A stretch of DNA of 46,103 bases, from positions 1 to 46,103 of the forward strand of contig JAFTCT010000112.1 of assembly GCA_017454525.1 (NCBI GenBank). Direction: 5' to 3'. The DNA comes from Clostridia bacterium. GTDB taxonomy: Bacteria > Bacillota > Clostridia > Oscillospirales > CAG-272. A program made the translations under genes and the position numbers. Positions 37,746 to 46,103 of this stretch are shown in pieces (the first letter of the stretch is position 1; every line of letters starts with the position of its first letter). A model generated the notes under the pieces. That model ran no database searches, was not told where the DNA came from, and worked only from the letters and a program-made list of their open reading frames with translations.

Positions 37746-40676
37746 ATGAAAAAACTCCTGGCGATCCTGCTCGCGCTGATCATGATCCTTACGGCGGTCC
37801 CCGCGCTCTGGATCCTCTCTTCCGCACAGGGAGACGAAAACAGAGCCGACGTCACCTGGTCGGCGGGAAGCACCGTGACGGGCGCATTGTCCAATCTCAC
37901 CGACGGAAGCGCTTCAACGAGAGTCGACTTCAACGACTGGAGCACGGCTTCCGGCAAATGCACCAATTTCTACTGGAAACTGAAGGACGGCGTCCTGTCC
38001 GTCGTCGGATCGGGCGACCTTCTCTCCACCCAGTCGGTCGCATACGCGGGGTTCCCCTGGTACACCCGCGGCGAAGAGATCGAGACGGTCATCCTGACCG
38101 GCTTCACGACGATCGGCACCGGCGCTTTCTATTCCCCGCAGAATTCCCTTTCCTATAAGAATATCAAAAAATTCATCGTCAGCGAGGGCACGACGACCAT
38201 CCAGGATTCCGCGCTCGGCATCTATAACGGAAAAATGAACTATTCCGTGGATCTCTATCTGCCTTCGACGCTCGAGACGGTCGCAAACCGCGCGTTCAGA
38301 AGCATCAACAGTTACATCGGCAACGTGTACGTTTCGCCCGCGCTCGACGCTGACGCTCTGACCGTCGGCACGAACAACCCGACGAAGCTGATGAACAAGG
38401 AATTCGTCACGGCGTCCTACGGTCATCTGACCGCGACGGCGTACGAGTGGGAGAACAGCGACGGCTGTACCGAACTGAAGGTCGGGCTGAAGGACGCGGC
38501 AAACGCCCTGCCCGTCCCCGCGGAAGAGCTCGGCAGCTATCTGTGGAAGGTCTCGATCACCTCGCACGACTTCGGCAAGACGATCGTCTGCACGCCCTCC
38601 TCGGTCGACGGGAACGGCGTATACCGCTTCCGCACCTGCCTCGGGGAAGGAGAAGACCAGTTCATCCCGAGATACTATATCGTCAGCAAAGCGAAGACCG
38701 CGAACGACTACGGCGTTCAGGTCGATATCTGCGACAAAACGACGGGCGAAGTCCTCTACCGTTCGGAATTCAAAAACGGCTACGTCTTCCCCGCGACCCT
38801 CGAGCCGATCTATCCCGACGATCACCAGGGACTGTACTATCTCAACGGTTCGGTTTACATTGAGGGCGACTTAGGCGGTCAGTATACGATCGACAGCCTC
38901 GAGGTCTACTGCTACAGAGCGACCAACCGTTTCTACAAATTCACGGTCGTCGCCTCCAACGACAACACCCTGCCCGCTTCCGCCTGGACCTGGCTGGGCA
39001 CGCAGAGCGAGGACGCCGGCTCCACGAACGACGGTTATACCGTGCGCGTGACCGATCCGGGCAAATATCAGTACGTCCGCATTTACCCCGTCGGTCAGTA
39101 CGGCGCGGGCGGGAACAGCGGATTCCACTTCACCGACGTTTTCGTCAATATCAAGCCCGGCGAAGTATACGTCGATCCTTATGAACAGTTCGGCGGCACC
39201 GCAAAGCGGCTGACCACCGCCGCCTTCCACTCGGTCGGTTTTGAGACCTGGCCGTTTGCCGACAACGGCGTATGGTCGAACCGCGCGTTCTTCCAGGCGG
39301 TCATGACGATCAACGGCAGCGAGGCGGATTTCAAGGCGAACTGCGGCACGCCCGAATATGAATACGTCTGGCAGCTCTACGCCCGCGACAAGGACGTTGA
39401 GAACGCCGACTGGGACGGTCCTTTCACCGCCCCGATGGAAACGATGAACAACGGCAGCGTCTACTACCGCGTCCAGCCTTCGAACTGCCCCGAGGGCGAC
39501 CTCTGCGCGGCGTTCGAGGTCGGTCACACCTATGAGATCGTCTTCGACGTGCTGAAGGACGACGAGCATCAGGGCTTCGCGCTCCTGACCGTCACATGGA
39601 CGCAGAAGCATCAGGACAATCACGATCTCTATATCGACTTCTGGAACAACCACGCCCGTCTTGACGGCTACAGGACCGGCGATCAGCCCGTAACGCCCAG
39701 AGACGCCGCGGTCGCATCGGCGCTCGGCTTCAGCGAGACCGGCGCATACGCGGCGGCGGCGCACGTCCACGACTTTGAGGAAGCGCCCGTGCCCGCGACC
39801 TGCGTCACGACCGCAAAGACCGGCAGCGTCTGCAGGATCTGCGGCATGATCGGCGAGGTTTACGAGGAAGGCGACGTCGACCTGACCGCGCACGTCTGGG
39901 GCGCCTGGGAAACGGTCACGGAACCGACCGTCGACGCGGAAGGCGAACAGAAGCACGTCTGCACGCTCTGCGGCGCCGAGGACGCCGAAGCGATCCCCTG
40001 CCTGCCCAGACCCGTGAAGGAAGGCGGCGAGACCTACTGCTATTCCGGCGAAGACCGCGTCACCGGTTGGGTGACGTTCGACGGCAGAGAGGTCTATTTC
40101 AAGAAATCCACAGGCACGATGATCCGGTATCCCGAAGCGGTCATCGGCGGAAAGACCTACGCCTTCGAGACCTTCGACTATAACGGTCTCACCCTTTGGG
40201 CGGGCGCGCTCAAAGAAACCGTCCCCGCCGACAAGAACGGTCTGGTCAAAGAGTCCGACGGCGTCCGCTGTTATGAGAACGGCGTCGCGTTCACCGGCTG
40301 GAAGGAAATCGACGGCAAACAGGTCTACTTCAAGAAGGACGGCCTGATGATCCGCTACCCCGAAGCGGTCATCGGCGGCACGGCGTACGTATTCACGTCC
40401 TTTACCTTCGACGGCTTCACCCTCTGGGGCGGCGAGCCGAAAGCCGCTCCCGTCAAAAACGGACTTTATAAGGAACCAGACGGCGTCCGTTACTATGAGA
40501 ACGGCGTCATGAAGACCGGATGGGTCGAGATCGACGGAAACACGCTCTATTTCAAGAGCAACGGACTGATGAACCGGTACGGAGCGATCACGATCAACGG
40601 CGTTCAGTACCTCTTCCGGGCGTATGCGACCTTCGAGGGCGTGAACCTCTATAAACTCGTTTATACCATCGCATAA
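37746..40676 (+). CDS. Large secreted surface protein with LRR, CxxC and cell-wall-binding-like repeats
   Basis: A 976-residue exported protein; the signal peptide is MKKLLAILLALIMILTAVPA. CGGAGG precedes the ATG by about 10 bases. Residues about 75-215 are LRR_5-like (EEIETVILTGFTTIGTGAFY, LYLPSTLETVANRAF). The middle (about 215-660) is beta-rich without a recognised family. Residues about 675-755 hold a double CxxC module (CRICGMIGEVYEEGD, CTLCGAEDAEAI). The last 220 residues carry three repeats of about 70 residues in the style of cell-wall-binding modules (VRCYENGVAFTGWKEIDGKQ, VYFKKDGLMIRYPEAVIGG). It is probably held on the cell wall by these repeats. Partner and ligand are unknown. Confidence 0.78.
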   Translation: MKKLLAILLALIMILTAVPALWILSSAQGDENRADVTWSAGSTVTGALSNLTDGSASTRVDFNDWSTASGKCTNFYWKLKDGVLSVVGSGDLLSTQSVAYAGFPWYTRGEEIETVILTGFTTIGTGAFYSPQNSLSYKNIKKFIVSEGTTTIQDSALGIYNGKMNYSVDLYLPSTLETVANRAFRSINSYIGNVYVSPALDADALTVGTNNPTKLMNKEFVTASYGHLTATAYEWENSDGCTELKVGLKDAANALPVPAEELGSYLWKVSITSHDFGKTIVCTPSSVDGNGVYRFRTCLGEGEDQFIPRYYIVSKAKTANDYGVQVDICDKTTGEVLYRSEFKNGYVFPATLEPIYPDDHQGLYYLNGSVYIEGDLGGQYTIDSLEVYCYRATNRFYKFTVVASNDNTLPASAWTWLGTQSEDAGSTNDGYTVRVTDPGKYQYVRIYPVGQYGAGGNSGFHFTDVFVNIKPGEVYVDPYEQFGGTAKRLTTAAFHSVGFETWPFADNGVWSNRAFFQAVMTINGSEADFKANCGTPEYEYVWQLYARDKDVENADWDGPFTAPMETMNNGSVYYRVQPSNCPEGDLCAAFEVGHTYEIVFDVLKDDEHQGFALLTVTWTQKHQDNHDLYIDFWNNHARLDGYRTGDQPVTPRDAAVASALGFSETGAYAAAAHVHDFEEAPVPATCVTTAKTGSVCRICGMIGEVYEEGDVDLTAHVWGAWETVTEPTVDAEGEQKHVCTLCGAEDAEAIPCLPRPVKEGGETYCYSGEDRVTGWVTFDGREVYFKKSTGTMIRYPEAVIGGKTYAFETFDYNGLTLWAGALKETVPADKNGLVKESDGVRCYENGVAFTGWKEIDGKQVYFKKDGLMIRYPEAVIGGTAYVFTSFTFDGFTLWGGEPKAAPVKNGLYKEPDGVRYYENGVMKTGWVEIDGNTLYFKSNGLMNRYGAITINGVQYLFRAYATFEGVNLYKLVYTIA

Positions 40677-40727
40677 AAATCATTTGTCAAAATTCGCTCC
40701 GAGAGGAGCGCAACGGGAGGAAAAACC

Positions 40728-43700
40728 ATGAAAAAGATACTGTCTCTCTTTCTCGCAGCCGTGATGATCCTCGGCTCCCTGCCCGCCATGGTCCTCGGCG
40801 TCTTTGCGGAGGACACCGTGACGCTGAGAACCTATACGAACGTTGCGGCGGGCAAACCGGTGAAGACCGGAAACGACACGGCTTTCCAGAACGGTTCCTA
40901 CGTGACCGACGGAGGATTCGGCGGCACCGGCGTGGATATCGGCTGGGGGTCCTTTACGTCGCCCGCGGCGAACTGCTACGTCATCGTCGATCTGGAGCAG
41001 AACTACACCGTCAACGGCGTCAAAGTCGCCAACTACGCGGACCTCGGCAGATACTACTGCTGGGACGCTTACGCGAGCACCGATCTTGACGCGTGGACGC
41101 TGATCGCACAGAAATCCTCGTCCGCGCCCTCGATCTCCGGCGGCTACTACTTCGAGACCGAAGAGACCGAAGCGCGCTATATCAAGATCGTCGGCACCTA
41201 CCACAGCGCGAACTCCGGCTACCACTTCGTCGAGGTCGAGGTCTACTCCCCCGACGTGTATACCGAGGGAAGCGCCGTCAACGCCGTGTATCAGGGCAAC
41301 GGCTATACCGGAACGCTCGACGAAACCGGCACGCTGACGCTGGCTGCCGGCGGGACCGCGGCGCCGGCACAGGGCAGTGAAACGCCCGCGCAGCAGGCGG
41401 GCGGCAGCGGCACGGCGGAAGACCCCTATCTCATCGCGACCGCGGAGGACTTCAAAAAGCTGACCGAACGCATGAACGAAAGCGAATCCTCCTCTACGCC
41501 CTACGGCGCGGGACTCTTCTTCCGCCAGACCGCCGACATCGACATGACCAACGTGGAGGGCTATGAGGGCACGCACGCCGACGGCACCGCAAAACGCTAC
41601 TTCGGCGGCATTTACGACGGCGCGGGACACACGCTGACCGTCAAAATCGAATCCTCCGGGCAGACCTCGGTCTTCCCGTATATCTACGGCGCGATCATCA
41701 ATCTGAAGGTCAGGGGTTCCATCAACTCCGACACGAGCGCGCAGCCCATCCGCACCGTCCAGTCGGGCGCGGTGATCGCGAACTGCGTTTTTGACATGAC
41801 GCTGACCTCCTCGAAAGGGAACGGCGTTTCCTATTCGATCTACGGAACGCTCTTCAACGTCTACGTGACCGGCGTCGGCACAAAAGCCGTATACAGCAGC
41901 GGGTCGGACGGAAAATACTATAACGTCTTCACCAATATGAAGAACGCCTTAGGTTCTCCTCTGACGCACTCGACGACCACCGCGTCGGACGATCTTGACG
42001 CGATCGCGGCGGCGTTCAACGACCGTACGGGCGAAGCGTTCACGAACGGGATCGCAGCCCTGTCGGCGAACTGTTCCGACCTGACCGAAAAGGCACTGGG
42101 CGCGGCGACCGTCGCCGGAGGAGAACTGTCGGTCTCCGGCGGAGAATTCGGCGGTGCGACAGCGCTGTTCGAAGGCAGCGGCACGGCGGAGGATCCCTAT
42201 CTCATCGCGTCCGCCGCGGACTTCAAAAAACTGACCGATCTCTTCTGCGCAAGCACTTCCTCCTCTTCGCCCTACGGCGCGGGACTCTTCTTCCGCCAGA
42301 CCGCCGACGTCGATATGACCGGCGTCGCGGACTATGAGGGCACGCACGCCGACGGCAACGCGAAATGCTATTTCGGCGGCGTTTACGACGGCGACGGACA
42401 TACGCTGACCGTCAATATCGAGTCCTCCGGACAGACCTCGGTCTTCCCGTATATCTACGGTGCGAGCGTCAATCTGAAGATCAAGGGCTCCATCAATTCC
42501 GACACGAGCGCGCAGCCCATCCGCACCGTTCAGTCGGGCGCGGTCGTCGCAAACTGCGTGTTTGAAATGACGCTGACCTCCTCGAGCGGCAACGGCGTTT
42601 CCTATACGGTCTACGGCACGCTCTACAACGTGTACGTTTCGGGCGTGGGCACAAAAGCCGTATACAGCAGCGGGACGGACGGCAAATACTATAACGTCTT
42701 CACCAATATGAAGAACTCCTTAGGTTCTCCTCTTACGCACTCGAAGACGACCGCTTCCGACGATCTCGACGCGATCGCGGCGGCGTTCGCAGATAAAGAG
42801 AGCGAAGCCGGACAGTCGGGCGTCGCAGCCCTGACCGCCTGCAGCGCGTCTCTTACCGCAAATTCGCTGAAAGCCGTAGAAAAAGACGGAAACGAACTGG
42901 TCTTCTCCGCGGGAAGCGCCGCGCCCGTGACCGCGGGAAAAGTGGGCGGCAGAGCCTCCTCCAAGGCGGATTATCCCTGGAACGCCGTCAGAAGCGCTAT
43001 CCGCCGGGTCGTCGTCGGCAGCGATATCACGGAGATCGGCGCCAACGCCTTTGCAGACTGCGCAAATCTTACCACCGTTGAGATCAAGGGAAAGACCGCT
43101 CTGGCGCAGGGCGTCTTCACGAACGACAGGATCACGAAGCTGACCACCTTCGGACAGTACTATACCGACCTTTACGTCTCGGCTGCCGGCGCGGCGGATG
43201 AGACGGTGATCCGGAACGCCCTCGCCGACACCTACGGCGGGATCAGGTGGAAGACCTTTGAGGACGGAAAGATCCTTTACATCTACGGCTGCGGACCGAT
43301 CGTATACCCGAACAGGGACAGCGATCCCTGGTTCCGCAACACCGCGGAGCGCGGAAAATACGAGAAGGCGGTCGTCGGCGACGCCGTCACGGATCTGGGT
43401 CTTTACACCCTCTCCGCGGACGCGTACGGCAAACTTGCCGAGATCGTACTGGGCGCTTCCACGGCGCAGTTCAAATATCAGTCCATGGCGTATATCCCGC
43501 TTGCAAAACTGACCTTCCTTGCGCCCGTAACCTACTACGGACACTCGACGACCTACGGCAACAAATACGCCGGAACGCTGGAAGTGACCATCGCCTCCGG
43601 ACAGGATTCCGCCGACCTCATCTCCAAACAGGACGGATATCCGGGAAGCGGTACCGCCGGCAACGACAAGCTCCACGACGCTGAATTCACGAACGTCCAA

Positions 43701-45488
43701 AAGCATCACGTCGAATGGATCGATACCACGACCGGCAAAGCGGTCTTCGCCTGCTGGGTGGCAGACGGACAGACGCCGGTGTTCGGCGAGGACAACACCT
43801 TCGTTTTAGACAACGTGACCTATGAATTCGATCTTCCCGAGACCGAAGCGGTCACCGAGAACAAGGTCTATACCGTGACCTCCCGCGCGCTCGTCAACTA
43901 TCACATCACCTGGGTCAGAGAAGGCACTTCCACCGTACTCTTTGAAACGGACGTCCCGAACGGACAGACCCCCGTCTACAACGGAACGACCAGGATCGAG
44001 GAAGACGGCTTCGTCTTCGTGGCGACGGTTCCCGAAGCGGAGCCCGCGACGGCAGACAGGACCTATGAAGTACCCTTCACGCAGTTGACGAAATACCGTA
44101 TCACCTGGACCGACCTGCGCACCGGAACGGAACTCTATGCAGAGGACGTGACCGAGGGACTCGTTCCCGTGTTCGGCGGCACGCTTCCCGATCCCTATAC
44201 CGAGGACGGGATCGTCTACACGCCGGTCCTGCCCGTGGTGGCGCCCGTGACCGGCAGCGCCGATTACGGCGTTTACTACAGCGCCGACTATGACACGGCG
44301 GATTATCCGGAGATCTATCCCGCGGGGATCAACTTCAAACTGCTCGACGAAACGACGCTGTACATCTACGGCACCGGCGCGATCCCGAGTTACGAATCCT
44401 CCGGCGGCAGCGACGCCCCCTGGGCGCAGTACCGTTCGACGGTGAAGAAGATCATCGTCAGCGACGGCATCACCGAGATCGGCTCCTGCGCTCTGCGCGA
44501 CTATGCGCAGCTTGAAGAGATCGTCCTCGGCAAAGACGTGCGTCACTTCATGTACGCCGCGTTCGCGATCGACTACAATCTCAGCAGAATGACCTTCTTG
44601 GGCGAGATCACCTACTACTTCGGACATCACTGCTTCTCGGGCATTTCCAAGCCGCTGGTCGTCACGCAGGCGGCGGGACAGACCCACGAAGACCTGATCT
44701 ATCAGCAGTACGGTCACGGCGTGGCCGCCGGCAACGATCAGCTCTTCAACGTGACCGAAGAGAACTATCACATGGTCCCGCGCGTCGTCGCGAAATTCGT
44801 TGACGGCAGGACCGGAGAAGTCCTCTTCATCACCTCGCTCGCTTCCGGCACGGTTCCCTTCTTCGCAGGCGAGATGCCCGCGGCGTATACCGAAGACGGG
44901 ATCACCTACACGCCCGCTCTTCCCGAATTGACCGCAATCACCGCTTCGACGACCTACACGGTCGCCTATACGCCCGATCATGCGCACGCATACGGCGATT
45001 GGACGGTCGATCAGCCCGCGACCTTCACGGCGGCAGGTTCAAAGAGCCGCGTCTGCGGCGTGTGCGGCCACACCGAAACCGAAGAGATCCCCGCCGTCAC
45101 GCTGGGCGCCTATAACGGCGTCATCACGGGCGAAGAGGGCGGCGAAAACACCGCGACCTTCGTCGGAAAACTCATCGGGAAGGACTTTGACGTCCACTGC
45201 GCCGACAAACTTGCGGTCACGCTGACCTTCAAGGTCGGAGAAGACGTCGTGAAGACCAAGACCGTCTACATCAACGGCATTTACACGACCGTCAGGGGCA
45301 TTGCGACGGTCGACGGGAACACCGCGGGAACGCAGGGCGTCATCATGATCGACGACGCGGACTTCCTCTTCGCGATCACCGTCGTCGGCGTGCCCGCGGG
45401 CAGCTACACCGTCGGTCTGCAGATCGACGCGCTGCTGGCAGGCGTTCCGGTTTCGACCTTCTCGACCGCTTTAGCGCTCGACATCTGA
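40728..45488 (+). CDS. Giant secreted modular surface protein with discoidin-like domain
   Basis: A 1586-residue exported protein; signal peptide about 1-27 (MKKILSLFLAAVMILGSLPA), GGGAGG before the ATG. Residues about 33-178 are an F5/8 type C (discoidin-like) domain that usually binds sugars (VIVDLEQNYTVNGVKVANYA, ARYIKIVGTYH). Two tandem beta-repeat units of about 258 residues follow (from about 225 and 483), each starting GSGTAEDPYLIA. LRR_5 regions lie at about 755-870 and 1195-1270. Beta repeats of about 65 residues, TWVREGTSTVLFETDVPNGQ type, lie at about 993-1190 and again near 1351-1410. A CGVCGH module lies at about 1435. It ends without a sortase motif or membrane helix, so anchoring is unclear. 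Confidence 0.8.
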   Translation: MKKILSLFLAAVMILGSLPAMVLGVFAEDTVTLRTYTNVAAGKPVKTGNDTAFQNGSYVTDGGFGGTGVDIGWGSFTSPAANCYVIVDLEQNYTVNGVKVANYADLGRYYCWDAYASTDLDAWTLIAQKSSSAPSISGGYYFETEETEARYIKIVGTYHSANSGYHFVEVEVYSPDVYTEGSAVNAVYQGNGYTGTLDETGTLTLAAGGTAAPAQGSETPAQQAGGSGTAEDPYLIATAEDFKKLTERMNESESSSTPYGAGLFFRQTADIDMTNVEGYEGTHADGTAKRYFGGIYDGAGHTLTVKIESSGQTSVFPYIYGAIINLKVRGSINSDTSAQPIRTVQSGAVIANCVFDMTLTSSKGNGVSYSIYGTLFNVYVTGVGTKAVYSSGSDGKYYNVFTNMKNALGSPLTHSTTTASDDLDAIAAAFNDRTGEAFTNGIAALSANCSDLTEKALGAATVAGGELSVSGGEFGGATALFEGSGTAEDPYLIASAADFKKLTDLFCASTSSSSPYGAGLFFRQTADVDMTGVADYEGTHADGNAKCYFGGVYDGDGHTLTVNIESSGQTSVFPYIYGASVNLKIKGSINSDTSAQPIRTVQSGAVVANCVFEMTLTSSSGNGVSYTVYGTLYNVYVSGVGTKAVYSSGTDGKYYNVFTNMKNSLGSPLTHSKTTASDDLDAIAAAFADKESEAGQSGVAALTACSASLTANSLKAVEKDGNELVFSAGSAAPVTAGKVGGRASSKADYPWNAVRSAIRRVVVGSDITEIGANAFADCANLTTVEIKGKTALAQGVFTNDRITKLTTFGQYYTDLYVSAAGAADETVIRNALADTYGGIRWKTFEDGKILYIYGCGPIVYPNRDSDPWFRNTAERGKYEKAVVGDAVTDLGLYTLSADAYGKLAEIVLGASTAQFKYQSMAYIPLAKLTFLAPVTYYGHSTTYGNKYAGTLEVTIASGQDSADLISKQDGYPGSGTAGNDKLHDAEFTNVQKHHVEWIDTTTGKAVFACWVADGQTPVFGEDNTFVLDNVTYEFDLPETEAVTENKVYTVTSRALVNYHITWVREGTSTVLFETDVPNGQTPVYNGTTRIEEDGFVFVATVPEAEPATADRTYEVPFTQLTKYRITWTDLRTGTELYAEDVTEGLVPVFGGTLPDPYTEDGIVYTPVLPVVAPVTGSADYGVYYSADYDTADYPEIYPAGINFKLLDETTLYIYGTGAIPSYESSGGSDAPWAQYRSTVKKIIVSDGITEIGSCALRDYAQLEEIVLGKDVRHFMYAAFAIDYNLSRMTFLGEITYYFGHHCFSGISKPLVVTQAAGQTHEDLIYQQYGHGVAAGNDQLFNVTEENYHMVPRVVAKFVDGRTGEVLFITSLASGTVPFFAGEMPAAYTEDGITYTPALPELTAITASTTYTVAYTPDHAHAYGDWTVDQPATFTAAGSKSRVCGVCGHTETEEIPAVTLGAYNGVITGEEGGENTATFVGKLIGKDFDVHCADKLAVTLTFKVGEDVVKTKTVYINGIYTTVRGIATVDGNTAGTQGVIMIDDADFLFAITVVGVPAGSYTVGLQIDALLAGVPVSTFSTALALDI
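41401..42960 (+). repeat. In-frame tandem duplication inside the surface-protein gene
   Basis: Two consecutive units of about 775 bases (from about 41401 and 42175) encode near-identical blocks. Long stretches such as QTSVFPYIYGA, INSDTSAQPIRTVQSGAV and GTKAVYSSG-DGKYYNVFTN are unchanged. The starts (GSGTAEDPYLIA) are unchanged and the C-terminal ends are diverged. The DNA is also closely similar, indicating a fairly recent duplication or continuing gene conversion. Confidence 0.88.
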
Positions 45489-45522
45489 CAGGATCCCGGT
45501 CAACCGGATCCGTCTGATCCCC

Positions 45523-45576
45523 GGGGCGCCGCATTCAGCGAAAAAAACGCTGAATGCGGCGCCCCACCGTTTTTTA
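45523..45576 (+). terminator. Strong terminator of the giant surface-protein gene
   Basis: GGGGCGCCGCATTCAGCG (45523-45540) and CGCTGAATGCGGCGCCCC (45548-45565) are perfect 18-base arms around an A7 loop, followed by ACCGTTTTTT. It lies 35 bases after the stop. Confidence 0.93.
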
Positions 45577-45653
45577 CTCCCGGACTCGACTTCTCTTATC
45601 TCCCCTGCGTTTTGTATTATTTCGTATTATTTTACAAAAGGATCGGTTTGCTA

Positions 45654-45682
45654 TTGCATTTTTATGGATAGTATGCTACAAT
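45654..45682 (+). promoter_or_regulatory. Promoter of the last, partial gene
   Basis: TTGCAT (45654-45659) and TACAAT (45677-45682) are 17 bases apart. AGGGGA lies 6 bases before ATG 45741. The surrounding 45580-45740 is AT-rich and otherwise empty. Confidence 0.65.
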
Positions 45683-45740
45683 ATTTAAGTGAGCGGAAGA
45701 GGTTTTTTCCGTGAAACAAAATAAGAAAAGGGGACAAAAC

Positions 45741-46103
45741 ATGAAAAAAGCACTGTCAATCGTCTTAACTCTGATCATGATTACGTCACTCTTTACCGTG
45801 TTTGCCGTCTCGGCAGACGCAAGCGACGGAATACTGATCGACTACGGTTCCGACTGGGACTACGTCTACTATGAGGAAGACCCGAACGTCGGCATCACGC
45901 ACACCGCTCCCGACGGCTGGCTCGACGGCAGCGATAACGAGACCTGGCAGACCGCGACGGCTCCGATCGGCCCGAAATGGTGGGGCGATCCGGCGTCACG
46001 CCTGCCCGTGCAGTACTACATCGCCTTCTTCCGTCACGACTTCACGATCAGCGACATTTCCAAAATCACAAGTCTGACGATGTACATCAAGTACGACGAG
46101 AAC
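45741..46103 (+). CDS. N-terminal part of a secreted protein (cut by window edge)
   Basis: One hundred and twenty-one codons from a well-supported ATG run open to the window end. The signal peptide MKKALSIVLTLIMITSLFTV ends near VFAVSADA. The mature part begins ASDGILIDYGSDWDYVYYEE. WQTATAPIGPKWWGDPASRL and YYIAFFRHDFTISDISKITS follow. This layout (W-x-T-x-x-APIG ... FRHDFxI ... LTMYIKYDEN) is that of the galactose-binding-like sandwich found in front of secreted phosphoesterases and lyases, where a YLNG motif would come next. The rest lies outside the window, so the function cannot be named. Confidence 0.75.
   Translation, partial: MKKALSIVLTLIMITSLFTVFAVSADASDGILIDYGSDWDYVYYEEDPNVGITHTAPDGWLDGSDNETWQTATAPIGPKWWGDPASRLPVQYYIAFFRHDFTISDISKITSLTMYIKYDEN

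Overview
The window is a GC-rich chromosomal segment from a spore-forming, anaerobic Firmicute, most likely a gut-type member of Clostridia. The spore-former call rests on a spoIIGA-sigE locus. The anaerobe call rests on a ferredoxin-dependent 2-oxoacid oxidoreductase, a pyrophosphate-type phosphofructokinase and a radical-type dehydratase/activase fusion. Consensus -35/-10 promoters with 17-base spacers and GGAGG-type ribosome binding sites are frequent. No phage genes, transposase or CRISPR array was seen. The exact lineage cannot be fixed from this sequence alone.

Left part (1-14.2 kb): an accessory-looking region with three GNAT acetyltransferases and a cobalamin riboswitch. The riboswitch precedes a small HNH-repeat protein and a lipoprotein resembling the transcobalamin C-terminal (DUF4430-like) domain. 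There are two gene remnants (ADP-ribosylglycohydrolase and four-helix-bundle protein) and clusters of hairpin repeats. A TetR gene lies upstream of an MMPL/RND exporter with a secreted LxxG-heptad coiled-coil partner. An ECF sigma factor is translationally coupled to a membrane leucine-rich-repeat protein, probably its anti-sigma factor. This sigma/LRR cassette is bracketed by two copies of a dispersed mosaic hairpin element, the right-hand one abutting a tRNA-Thr/tRNA-Tyr pair.

Middle part (14.3-32.4 kb): conserved functions. spoIIGA-sigE is preceded by two overlapping 23-codon mini-ORFs made by tandem duplication of the spoIIGA start, behind a promoter with a Spo0A-like box. Next is a leftward six-gene operon (phosphodiester glycosidase, DUF5662, ThrE-like exporter, PHP histidinol-phosphatase-like, hisS, acidic membrane protein). 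Then comes a 1419-residue activase/dehydratase-like protein. Divergent from it is a seven-gene operon, korDABC-sucCD plus an AspT/YidE-type transporter, which reads as 2-oxoglutarate to succinyl-CoA to succinate with ATP formation and possible succinate export.

Right part (32.4-46.1 kb): leftward lipoprotein, DUF6935-like protein, PPi-type phosphofructokinase and alpha-galactosidase-like hydrolase; rightward class II aldolase. These are followed by three secreted surface proteins with LRR, discoidin-like, cell-wall-binding-like and CxxC modules. The last is cut by the window edge.

The best candidates for something undescribed are the spoIIGA leader mini-ORFs, the B12-riboswitch lipoprotein unit, and the mosaic hairpin element tied to the tRNA-Tyr terminator. 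All assignments come from reading the sequence; no database search was run.
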